64,000 nt of DNA from Paulownia fortunei (taxonomy: Eukaryota; Streptophyta; Magnoliopsida; Lamiales; Paulowniaceae). Below are positions 46,392 to 57,406 of this stretch, piece after piece (within the stretch, counting starts at the first letter, position 1; every line of letters begins with the position of its first letter). The notes beneath the pieces are model-generated. The model made no database searches, was not told the origin of the DNA, and saw only the letters and a program-made list of their open reading frames with translations. The stretch lies in assembly GCA_019321725.1 (NCBI GenBank), contig CM033124.1, positions 3,162,001 through 3,226,000 on the forward strand. The letters run 5' to 3'. The translations under genes and the position numbers were made by a program.

Positions 46392-48359
46392 CTGCAAGGT
46401 AAAAATTAGTGTTTCTAAGAACAACACAAAAAGAAAATTTGTCAAAATATACATGCATAGATGTTTAAAATAGTTAAGTCACTTAAATAGATATTTACAT
46501 TGTTCTTAGCATTTGAGTTCTACACCATTTTTTTTGCACCCAAAGTGCACGTGTGAAGTGTGCGTATATGTCTATGTCTGCTGTGGAGATAGAGGAAGGA
46601 TGAGAAAACAATGGCAGTGAATTCTATACGCGTTAGTATGGGTATATGTAGAGAGGAGATAACCTCAACACAAATATGAGATATAAGTGTTATTATGACA
46701 AATGATGTGATGTCCAAATTTGAAAAATTTCTAACGTTATAACAATTTGAATCACAATCTAAGGAGATTTTTGAAATCTTGATTTTAAATTATAAAATCT
46801 ACCAGAAAAATTTTTAGAGAACAACTATTAATTAACCATGCATATTTGTGTCATGAATATTGGATTTATTAATCATATACCGCTAGTAGAGTAATATACA
46901 TGAAAAATAGCCTTCATAGACTCTACACATGTCGTGCCCGACCAATATTCCGTTGAGATTTTTTAAAATATAAACTATTTGTCGAGATATAATGATGCAT
47001 CATTGTAATCTAGCTGTTGTTATATTGATTGCAATGTGTAATTCTATTTCTATTATTGTCTTAAAATCAAGCTACATAGATTGCAGATATTGAATTACAT
47101 ATGACCGCATAGTGCAACGATGAAGTTCTAAGTTTAACATATTAATAATATATTTACAAAAAGTAAAGAAATTCAACTTATAAAAAGAAAGAAGTATCAT
47201 AATATCTTTTTTAATGTATATATGTCTGCACAGTCACCATTAGTTTATGTATATACATGCAACCATAATTTAGTTATGTATGGACATGAAGACACATATT
47301 AGTACACGCGTGCAAATCATCACTAGTTTTATTTATTTACAGGCATGCACTGTTATCACGTACGGAAATGTTCAGTGTTTTCATGCATTCACGTACACAC
47401 TTAGAGTTTCATTCACGTACTTACATGAAGAAACCCCATTCACATGTAGGCATGTTGAGATACTTATAAAATCAATCTTGCATTATTATGTTACGCTTCT
47501 TATTTTCTTCTCATTTCAGAGTGGGGATGAGGAAGGAGGCCAAACAGAAATTGAATAGTTATCAACCTTTATTTCTAGAATGTAAATAAGTCTTCTCTAA
47601 AATTTAATTTACCATTCAAATATTTCTTTTTGATACATCATATAGGAGGTCCTTATACACATATATATTATAAATTTTAAATTTCTAATTTCTGGTTAAT
47701 AATTAGGGAAATGTTACAATCACCGGTTTTAATTTATTTAAGTTTCACATTGCCCAAATTATTTTCCTTTTCGTTAAATTTTAGCTGTCATTTATTAACA
47801 TATAATATACAAATCTACTTCTAATCTTCTCTTACAATTGCTATGGGAGTTGTTGGTACCAAATTAACCATGTTGGTCTAGCATAGTCTAAGAAATAGTA
47901 GGAAAGTTTAATAAAATTAATAGAATTTTATTGAATAGTTAACAAACTCAACATTAAAGGACAAGATTATAAGATATTATTGTACATCCATTTAATACGT
48001 GTGTATCTTTACAATCATAAATGATTTAAGTATGCCCTGACTGCAAATCTTTAGTACTCTTCATTTACGTAGGGACGTGTAGAGACTTCATTTTAAGTTT
48101 AGGCATGCAAAAATACTTAAGGCTAGATATGTCTTATTTATGTTACTCATTTCTCCCCTAACTAAGAGAGAAGGAGAGAGGAGAGGCCTTATCAAGAAGC
48201 AAATAATTGACAAGTTTAGTTCTTAGAATGTAAATAGGTTTTATCTAAATTGAACTAGTTACTTGCCCCATGCATTGCACTAAGAAATAATGACAAAGTT
48301 AATTTTTATGTTTTCAAACAACTCCATATAATATATTAAGAATGAAAAACTTAGAATTA
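46392..48359. other. Non-coding, with diverged short repeats
   Basis: About 47440-47610 and 48090-48260 share an order of motifs (GGCATG, GATACTTA, AGAATGTAAATAAG and similar), indicating an old local duplication. 47220-47460 is rich in GCATGC, TACATG and ACGTAC words. No gene recognised. Confidence 0.4.
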
Positions 48360-49060
48360 CACTGAATAAGGCTATCTACAAGGTCAACAAATTTTGCTTT
48401 TTAACAAAGATGTGGATGACACATTCATCTTTTATCTTTTATACGCTGAGGTGGAGGTCACATTTATCTTTCTGTAAACAATGGTATAACAGTTGTTAAA
48501 TACAACAGTTATGTTAAATACAACACATGCAAAACACATTTAAAAGTTTAAAAGTACACAAGAGTTTCTCATAAGAATTTAGTGAATCACATGAATGTTG
48601 CGACATCCTTGAAAGATCGATTCATTTCGTAGACTCGTTGATGTAATTAAACTGAAATGAATTTTTTTTTGTTAGAAAATTATTGCAAATCTATTTGTGA
48701 TTCATAACATAAGTAAGTTGAACAATTGTTTAGTAATAAATAGATTTTTAAGAAAGAAATTGACATCTAAATCAAATGTATAGCATCCACTACAAAAAAG
48801 GTTTACAGACATCAATCCTTTTATGTCATATAATACTTATTTTATAGCATCATGAACTACATTTTAAAAGAAATCAATTTATTTTTTATTTTAAGTTATG
48901 AATGGTGTATTGCATGATACTACTACATCACTAAGGGAACATTTTGAATGAATTCTTACATTAATGAAAATGGTTGGTTATTCTATTAAAAAAAGAGATT
49001 ATTCAATAAAACATTGAGTCCAACACAAGACATATTTAAAGACCCTAGCATAAATAAAGA
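48360..49060 (+). repeat. Diverged direct repeat, copy 2
   Basis: Partner of 43790-44490, same orientation, about 4.6 kb apart. Neither copy has coding potential or recognisable termini. Confidence 0.6.
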
Positions 49061-49930
49061 AAAGTATAACAAGTACATGTGTTACATTGCTTTGATGTTT
49101 TTTGTGTTAGTGTGTGTGTAGATCGAAAGAGGAGGCAATGGAGAAAAATGACTAGTAATGTCTCTAATAGTATCCGTGCTAACCTACTACTATACATTGA
49201 TGATTTCATATCAAACAATAAGGGTGATTACACGCTAGAAGTGGAACTCAAATTATACGAGCGTGGTGTAATTCTCATCATTTATTATAAAATATTTAGA
49301 GTAGCCAAGTATTTTTTTAAAAATAATTTTTAATAGGTGGTGGAAGGCTGCATGTGCTTTTTAAAATATTTTCTCTCTATTCATTTAGTTAAATTAACTT
49401 CTCGAGTTTAACTATCTTTTTAAGACAATAAATTTAACTATGGATTGTTATGAAGACATTCTTTCAACTACATTAGATCAGACCACAGTTCAAAAACCAT
49501 CGGTTACAGTTTCAAACTGTTGGTTTTATGGTTCAAGAAAATCCAGACCCTTAACCTTAATCGTCAAATTCGATTACGGTCCGAGTTCCGAAACCGTCGG
49601 GCCGGTTCCTGTTCCTGTTTGAACCTTATATTTTATTTTTTATTTTTTGAACTTAAATTTGTAAAAAATATTGTTAATTTTTGAACTAAATGAAAAAAAA
49701 TTAACTTAAATTAAAAAACAATAGCTAAAATTTAAGCATATGGTCAAAAACAAAAGTGACTAAATTATTTTATGGAATTTCTAAAAATTATTTTTCTCAT
49801 TTACAATGAATTGATAAATCACAATTTAACAAAATTTTGTTTTTCAGAATTAATATTATCATATAAAATCGATGCAACATTACAACAATTTAATAATACT
49901 AAATGACAAGTTGGAGAATAAAAACTAAAT

Positions 49931-50043
49931 AATTGTAAAGTAGCATCACTAAATATTTTAAAAAATTTACAAATTTACTTATTATTAAGATAATTGTAAA
50001 GTAGCATCATTAGATAATTTTTAAAACTTTACTTATTATTAAG
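49931..50043 (+). repeat. Two tandem units of about 55-60 bp
   Basis: AATTGTAAAGTAGCATCA occurs at 49931 and again at 49991, each followed by TTACTTATTATTAAGAT. The sequence right of the assembly gap begins inside the first unit, so the repeat may have influenced where the contig ended. Confidence 0.75.
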
Positions 50044-50227
50044 ATGAAATGTAGAATGCTTAAATATAGGACTTGATTTGTAACTTGTTGAAACTAATTA
50101 ATTAAATTTAAAGAGGGACAAAACACTAATTATATTAATTTTTAAAAACAGGACAAATAATTTGAGAGGAAAAATAAAATAAAATCATGAGACTTATTTA
50201 TGCACTTATTCAAACTTTTAAATATAT

Positions 50228-50343
50228 ACCCGTTAGTTTAATTGATTAGAGTGTTCTATTAATAATATGGAACACACATATTCAAAACCTGCATGTGACA
50301 CTTGTACACTATTTTGGTAAAAAAATTAAAAAAAAAAAAAAAA
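50228..50343 (+). mobile_element. Possible short tRNA-derived SINE
   Basis: TTAGTTTAATTGATTAGAGT resembles a tRNA box A region, and ATTCAAAACCT about 30 nt later a weak box B. It ends in a long A-rich tail (about 50321-50343). The TSD is not evident. The same sequence recurs at 57673-57788 as part of the large duplication. Confidence 0.4.
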
Positions 50344-52049
50344 CGACGGGTCGAGCTTGACGATTCTGGCCCGTGGAACCGCACAAGTTAGGTAAAATGG
50401 AACCATAACGGGTTAGATTTTGACCCATTGACCACGGCCCATGATCGGGCCTAAACTACATAATCATTACAGATACACCCTTTCACAAATAAATAAATAC
50501 TAATGTTATTTAATAAATTAACAGTTTTATATTTTTCTTAACTTTTTAAGTTGATTACAAAATGGTGAATTCATGACTTCTATCTAAGTTTTTTAAGCTA
50601 GTAGATTATAGGGAAGGTTTCAATGAATATGGAAGAACGATGAAAGAAATTGATAATTTAACTATTTTACAAGAAAAATAAGTGTAAATAACCCTTAAAA
50701 TATAGTTGGCTTTTAAAAGATTTATGGTTGGTGGAACATGAAACCAATGACGCAAATCATGTTGGTCCAATTTTTAACATTAAATTATTAATAATTATAA
50801 ATTTATTTTCAAATCCATAAGATAAGTCCTTAAGCTATGTTCCATCACATTAAAGAAATATGTGTTTTTTTTCGAACAATCCAAAAACATTAACAAATAA
50901 GACCACCATAACCATTTCTTGTTAACACTATATCCTTAGAAAATTTTTATATTCACACAAGGTAATCCACAAGGCACCATGAATTGACCAAACTCTATAT
51001 TAAATTATCAATTTCTCACAAAAAATAAAAATAAAAATGCATGATACCTTGTATTTAACAAAAAAAAAATAATATTAATTTTCTTGCTCTAATGATCCAT
51101 ATTCTACAATTGATATGTTTCCTTCCGCCACAACCAATTCCCCACAAATGAACGCATATTAGTATTTTAATACTTAGTCCAATAATCTATAGAGATTGAT
51201 TTTCTAGTTAAAGTTAAACATACCCAAATGAAACATTTATTGAAAAATATTTGTTTAAATGGTAAAAGTCTTACGTCTTGATACTCATTTGGTCAAATTG
51301 AATCAAAATTTCCGTTGACCAAAATCTAATCAAACACCATACTAAGTTAATCGATTCTATACATTTATAACCCATTTGTTTTCGATTTTTTGATTAATTA
51401 AATTTTTTTTAAAAAAAATAAAATATAAAACATTTGATAAAACTTAAATAGTAAAATTATATATGTATTTTTATTTATTATTTTTTAGTTTGGGTGAGTA
51501 AAAAAATTTAAAAATAGTATTAAAATATTTGATCAAAATTATATATTTATATAAAGATATATAAATTATAATTAAGTTTTGGATTCGGTTCAGTTAACAG
51601 AAATTAAAAATTTTAATTGAACAAAACTAAAAAATTAAAAAATTAAAAAATTAAAAATCGAATTTTTCGATTCAATTTTAATATAAATCAAAATTTTAAT
51701 TTTAATTCAATTCGATTGGTTAAGCAAATTATGTGTACCCCTCTCATCTATTACTAGGTCAATGAATAAAACAAGGGATAAAAAATTATTTCAAAATACA
51801 TTTTTTTATAATTTTTTATTGGTTTTATTGTTAAAAAAATATGTTGAGTTTTTTTAAAATATTAAACGTGTCTAACAGGTGTAATTTGTCCGGTTCGAAC
51901 TCGCAACAGATTCAAATCCGAATTCTAAAAATCCTTAGTATGATGAATTTCGAATTTGATCAAATCCATCTTGATTTAAGTATTGAAATTTCTAACTTGG
52001 TCAAAACCCATCACTTCTAATTTTGACGATCATAGTAATGAAAATTTGA

Positions 52050-52235
52050 CAGGTTGGTACTTACATAAAGAATCATTTGAAATATAATTTTTATTTTCCG
52101 TTTTGGAGGAAAATATAACTATAAGTTTACATACTTGGTACTTACATAAAGAATCATTGAAATATAATTTTTCTTTTCGTTTGGGAGGAAAAATCATACT
52201 TGGTACTTACATAAAAAATCATTTGACAGGCATCA
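52050..52235 (+). repeat. Tandem repeat, about 2.5 units
   Basis: TTGGTACTTACATAAAGAATC or a one-base variant begins each unit at about 52053, 52137 and 52199, followed by GAAATATAATTTTT and a GGAGGAAAA end. Units are 62-84 bp. Repeated at 59495-59680 in copy B. Confidence 0.8.
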
Positions 52236-53432
52236 TTCTATTTACTATAATGAGATAGTTTATTTGTTTGTTTCACAAAACTTAGTCCATTTTTTTTACA
52301 TTTTTTGTTATTTTAACAAGAATATATTATTATTCCTATGTAGTTTACATAAATTGTATCATGTGCCTTGGCCGGGGTTATTGAAACTACCCAAAGAAGC
52401 GTTGGTGTGCATCTATGTGTATATTCTAATTGAACCCTATTTTGTCACGCATGACATCATATGTGTTTTCTTATTTGAATAAAAATATGATTATTCATCT
52501 TTATTCAAAATAGGACTATTTCAAGATAGACCAGTTCATAGCTTAATTTAAATTCGAACTTTTTTTCTATTTTCAATATAATCTTGTATTAATGATAGTT
52601 TGGATTATATAAAAATTAATTATTTTACATTTTAGTTACAAAGCTTTTAGTTACCAGATAAAAACTAGTTAGTTAAATAATTTTAATTTTGTAAAAATCA
52701 GTGAATGTTCTTAAATAACTTTACATTCAAATTCAACTAATTTTATGTTCTTAGCTATATTTTGAATACTTGTTAGTTTAAATACGATTAACTTTTATTC
52801 TTGATCGTGTTCCAATGATTAATGCAGCATTTTTTTAGAGATAAAAAATAATTACATCATTTCATACATTAAAATATCACAAATAATTCAAAAATTAATT
52901 AATTAGTACTATCTGAATCAATTAGAATATGAGAAAATTCATACTCTTAATTATCCCTACTAAATTTTTCTATTTGTTATTTTTTGTCGAATTCATTTTG
53001 GGAAAATATAGATATGTGAATTTTACAAGGATCACACTGCGTAAGTGTACATGTCTATTTATTTGATGATTCCTATCAACGGTTCATGAATCTCTATTCA
53101 GATCATTCCCCCTACTATAAGTTCTTCAACATATAAATCTATATTTTCCAAGTAATTAATTGAATTGTTATTTGCAATAACAAAAAAGTATTTGGCACTT
53201 CATCATCTTCACATGTAATATTTTTAAAATCATATCGAATTGGTCAATTTGATCGATTCAATCATGATAGATGATTGGTTCAATCTGTCTGGAGTTAAAA
53301 AATATAAATTCGATTAAACCTGTCAAAAAAAAAATTTTTAAAAAAAATAAACTTGGTATTTACATATAAGTAAGTGTTTATTTGAATTTTGAACTTTCTT
53401 AAATATATTGTTTAATTGGTTATTTATTTTTT

Positions 53433-54594
53433 GGGTTAATTTTACTTTAACTCTTGTACTCATGTTGAGTATCACCTTACCTCAAACTTTAATTGTCTTA
53501 TTCTATTTCACTTTACCGTATATACTCTCATTACCTCACTTTATCCCCTATATTCTTACAAACCTAACCAAATTGTCCTTATTATTTTAAAATATTCTAA
53601 ATTAACAAATTTGATTTATATTCTAATAATTTTATTATTTTTACTAATTATCACTTATATTAATTTTATTTAAAATTTTATTGCACTTAAATATCAATAA
53701 CTATTTTTTTATTAACTTAATTTCTATTGGATTTTTATATTGTAGGAAAAAAAATTTAGCTAATACATTTTACTTATAAATTTTCTATTCATCGTAAGTA
53801 AAAAAAAAATATAATATATTTGTAAATAGTATCTTGTTAGATACTTAAAATATTAGTAATGAATTTCTCATTACTAATGAAATTATCAAGATTTCATTAG
53901 AAATAATGTTAAATACAAAAAAATTATCTTTAAGTTTAATTTAATACTATTAAATAAATTATAACTAGTCAAAGTATCATAATTTAATAGATAATGTGTT
54001 ACAGTTAAAAAAAAATATAGTCGTTTTAGTATTTTATTTACTATTATTTGATTACAATGATTATTTTTTAGTTTAACATAATTTTCATAACTTATGATTA
54101 TTTCTTTAATAAAAAAAACAATCACTCATATTTTTCAAATTTAGTGAAATATTATTTACAAAAATATATTATATATTTTTTAGATTTATAATGAGTAGGA
54201 AATTCATAGGTAAATGTATTAGCTAATAAAAGATATCATACTATACAGTAATTTAATAGGAAGAATGCTAAATTAAAAATAATATTAAAATTAAAATACA
54301 ATAAAATTTAAAAAAAATTAATATTAAGTGTTAATTAATTAAATTAAGAAAATAATTAGAATATAAATAATATATTAATATTAAAATAGTATTAAAATAA
54401 TTTCACTAAAAATAATAGGTAAGAGCAATTTCATAATTTTTTAAATAAATATGATGGTAATATGAGATAATAAGAGTACCAAGATGTAAAACGAGACAGA
54501 ATGAGATTTCAATAGGATACAATAAGATAATTCAGAGTATAAAGAATAAAATGATACTCAATAAAAGTATAATGTTGTAAAGTGGAATTGACCC
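53433..54594. mobile_element. 1.16-kb long-TIR element, MULE-like MITE
   Basis: The ends read GGGTTAATTTTACTTTAAC on the left and, inverted, GGGTCAATTCCACTTTACA on the right. Inverted similarity continues for about 390-440 bp on each side (to about 53826 and 54155), including GTATTAGCTAAT. The flanks TTATTTTTT and TTATATTTT match in 8 of 9 bases, the TSD length of Mutator-like elements. No coding capacity. A perfect 11-bp hairpin lies in the middle (53852-53862 with 53868-53878). Confidence 0.75.
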
Positions 54595-56601
54595 TTATAT
54601 TTTTTACCTTGTATATAAAAATTAGTCATTCACATTATTATTTTATATATTATTATAAAAAATAGTCGAATAGGCAATTGAATTGGTCCGATCGATTAAA
54701 CCACTGACCAATAACAAAATCGATTTCATCACCAATTTAGTTATGAAAATATTTTTTAGATGTATGCTTTATTTTTAGTTTACTTTGCATTTATTTACCA
54801 TTATTATACAATATACACTAGTTAATAATTTATAAATTACCAAAATTATTTTTAAGAATGGTATATTTTCCTTTCGTCACACATATATAGGAAAATTAAT
54901 TTATTTATATATATTCTCACTGTCCTAAAATTATGACTCATATTTTCTTTGAGATGTATGAGAACAAAAATCTCTCTTAAACTTAAATTCTTTTCCATAA
55001 GTACATTCTCACTTAGAAAAATAACGTAGCATCATTAACTTTCGACTGCGATAATTATTCTAAACGTATAAAAAAAAATTATTTTTTCAATTTTTTTTAA
55101 AAATTTATTTTCAATCAAACTGAATACATGAAGTATTTCCATGCATTATGCATGGTTTTAAAGACAAAAAAACTGGAATTAATAAAATCCAAAGGTTGAG
55201 TTTCAAGAATGAAATTTCATGAATAATTGATTATTCTATGAAACATATGGGAGTCCAAGTCCAAGTCCAAATACAAATCCAAGTCCAAAGGACACAAAAG
55301 TGCATATACCATATAAATCTATATATTGTATGACAAAGTCAGAGTCAACCTTCAATGAAGAGTCTTCGGTGCTCCTTCTGGAAATGGTCAAATTGTCATG
55401 TGGTTTTATCACTCGCTTTATCCAGCTTGTGTTTATTCAGAAAAGATAAGTGAAATTACATCTAAAAGTACAATCACTTTCGTCCCTATATTTCAGTGGG
55501 AATGGTACGACTTAGCCCCTCTCCCGAAAGGAGACTCTAATAAAACTCACAACGTTCGTAACAAAAGCAAATATTACCGGACTTAAATTTACATTTCACT
55601 TCATGAATTTATATTAAATATACTGATTTGTAATTTAATATTTAATTAACAAATATTTTATATATTTAATAAATATTTATAGCGTCAAATAGAAGAGAAA
55701 ATACCACTTTACTATAAAAAAACTGTTTATACCTAAAACACCTATCCTGCTAAAATTTTCGGACATGCAAGGAAACTTTCAATAATGGGCCAACACTAGC
55801 TTTAATTAATAATTTATTTCTTAAAATTATATTTGGACTTTTGAATTTTAGCAATGAAAATGAAATTAAGTGCAAAAATAAGGAAAGAAAATTAAAATAG
55901 TGATAAAAATATATTTTTGCTTCAAATTTATTATTTAAATTTTCTTTTTGAGACATTTGAAAAAATTATTTCTCAAAATAGATTTTTTATTAAAACCATC
56001 ATTTTAATTAAATAATAATGTGATATCATTATCTTTTAATCACTACTTTCAAGGAATGAAAATATAAAAGTACACAAAATTTACACATTTTTAATTATCA
56101 TCTAAAATTTATGTTAGGCCAAATTATTCTCATTAATGGAATTGCACTAGTTTTAATTAATGGTTTATTTCTTGAAGGCTGTATTTGGACCTTGAACTTT
56201 AGGAATGAAAATGAAAGAAAGTGTAACAAAAAAATACTTTTGTCTTAAATTAATTGTTTTAATTTTCCTTTTTAGACGTTTTGAAATAAAATTTTGGTTT
56301 TCAAAATTATATTTTATTTAAAATAGTGACGTAACATCATTATCTTTTAACAACTATTTTCTAATGATTTTTAACTCTCATCTAAAATTTTATGTATGAT
56401 TAAATTATTTCCATAATTTGGAGACAAAGTGAGTATTTTTATTATGTACTTTTCTTATTAATATTCAAGATTCAAATACTATATAAAATTATGTAAGAAA
56501 ATGCCAAAAGCTGGATTTCTGTTTAAATAAAACTGATAACCCATTTTCCACGTTTGTTGCAGCAGTCTCCCTACTTCAAACTCGGTAAGTTTCTAGGTAA
56601 T
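54595..56601 (+). promoter_or_regulatory. Upstream region of the phosphoglycerate-mutase-like gene, copy A
   Basis: Aligns with 62039-64000 at roughly 90% identity. Includes a CAAGTC hexamer repeat (55252-55290, longer than in copy B), a 52-bp segment (about 55130-55180) absent from copy B, and two diverged tandem units of about 350 bp (55780-56125 and 56130-56430). No core promoter element is identified here; the TATA box is nearer the gene. Confidence 0.6.
55330..55449 (+). pseudogene. Short frame shared by both duplicates, truncated here
   Basis: Begins MTKSESTFNEESSVLLLEMV and stops after 39 codons. In copy B (62699-62884) the same frame runs 61 codons because CAA replaces TAA. I do not recognise the peptide. 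Shared openness may be chance or a remnant first exon. Confidence 0.2.
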
Positions 56602-56659
56602 AAGCAGTGGCTTTTAACAAAGATTGAATTCAAGGTCTTAGTGCACCGTAAAAGAAGCA

Positions 56660-56661
<2 letters not shown>

Positions 56662-56714
<53 letters not shown>
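56662..56714 (+). repeat. (TC)n microsatellite upstream of the PGM-like gene
   Basis: About 26 uninterrupted TC units, ending about 45 bp before the TATA box. Pyrimidine tracts are common near plant transcription starts and vary in length. Confidence 0.95.
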
Positions 56715-56716
<2 letters not shown>

Positions 56717-56760
56717 AATGTAATCCTGCTCAAAGTGAACAGAAGACGAAATATGACTAC

Positions 56761-56768
56761 TATAAATA
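56761..56768 (+). promoter_or_regulatory. TATA box of the PGM-like gene
   Basis: TATAAATA about 134 nt before the ATG, preceded by a CT-rich tract, as in typical plant promoters. It implies a leader of roughly 100-110 nt. Confidence 0.6.
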
Positions 56769-56901
56769 CACACACAACACACACTAATCCCTCACTCAAG
56801 CAACAAGAAACTCATTCATCAAAACAAGTTCATCAACTTGCAAGAATCAACCCTTGTTTTCAACTACTTTGTGCCTGCATTGTCGTTTCGCCTCCTACAG
56901 A

Positions 56902-57306
56902 ATGGCAAACAACACTGGCAACCTGTCCAATGGAAACTTCTTCTCCAACGACGGAATGATGAAACAGAAACAGAAATACCTGCCGAAGCGCATCATATTG
57001 GTGCGCCATGGGGAAAGTGAAGGGAATGAGGACGAAACGGTTCTTGAATATGTACCCAATTACAAGATCAAGTTGAGCAAAAAGGGCAGCCATCAGGCTC
57101 AGATGACAGGCTCAAAAATCAGGGACATCATTTCTGAAACCGGCCAATGCAGAAACTGGAAGGTATTCATCTACGTTTCACCTTCGAATAGAACCAGGGA
57201 AACAGTGGAAGAGATCATCTGTAGAGGAGAAACTTTCCCGAAAGACAAAGTGGTGGGAGTGCGAGAAGAGTGCAGGCTGAGGGAACAACATTTTGGGAAT
57301 TTCCAG
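56902..57306 (+). CDS. Phosphoglycerate-mutase-like protein (histidine phosphatase, AT74/AT74H type), 3' truncated by gap
   Basis: The first 135 codons from the ATG at 56902; the frame upstream has no ATG. After a short polar N-terminus comes LPKRIILVRHGESEGN, with the RHG catalytic histidine of the histidine phosphatase superfamily, then NYKIKLSKKGSHQAQMTGSK, VSPSNRTRETVEEI with the second conserved arginine, and GVREECRLREQHFGNF. These match the N-terminal half of the plant AT74 family, whose members are annotated as phosphoglycerate-mutase-like although the substrate is generally not established. The second half lies in or beyond the 100-N gap. No stop or frameshift is visible. A paralogue probably follows beyond position 64000. 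Confidence 0.9.
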
Positions 57307-57406
57307 NNNNNNNNNNNNNNNNNNNNNNNNNNNNNNNNNNNNNNNNNNNNNNNNNNNNNNNNNNNNNNNNNNNNNNNNNNNNNNNNNNNNNNNNNNNNNN
57401 NNNNNN
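57307..57406. other. Assembly gap (100 N)
   Basis: A run of exactly 100 N, the usual placeholder for a gap of unknown size. It cuts the PGM-like gene, and the sequence to its right starts abruptly with a copy of position 49962. Confidence 0.98.

Larger units (their letters stand above)
49440..50470. mobile_element. Possible non-autonomous hAT-like element
   Basis: Two GC-richer islands rich in GGTTC, GGCCCG and CCGTCGGGCC words (49480-49620 and 50340-50455) flank an AT-rich centre, as in some hAT-derived plant elements. I could not define exact TIRs or an 8-bp TSD, so this is tentative. Confidence 0.3.
49962..54592 (+). repeat. 4.63-kb near-identical block, copy A
   Basis: Identical to 57407-62036 except for one substitution (T at 51260 against C at 58705) and one A missing from a run near 54310 in the second copy, as far as I can read. 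Contains the possible SINE, AT-rich sequence, tandem repeats and the long-TIR element. Immediately beyond 54592 the two copies are about 10% diverged. Confidence 0.95.

Noticed and set aside
46036..46458. 140-codon minus-strand frame as a single-exon gene
   Set aside because: Only the part 46246-46391 looks coding; the flanks are intron-like with an acceptor site, so it is treated as one exon of a remnant.
56854..56901. 16-residue N-terminal extension of the PGM-like protein
   Set aside because: The frame begins at TTG, not ATG. The ATG at 56902 is the first usable start.
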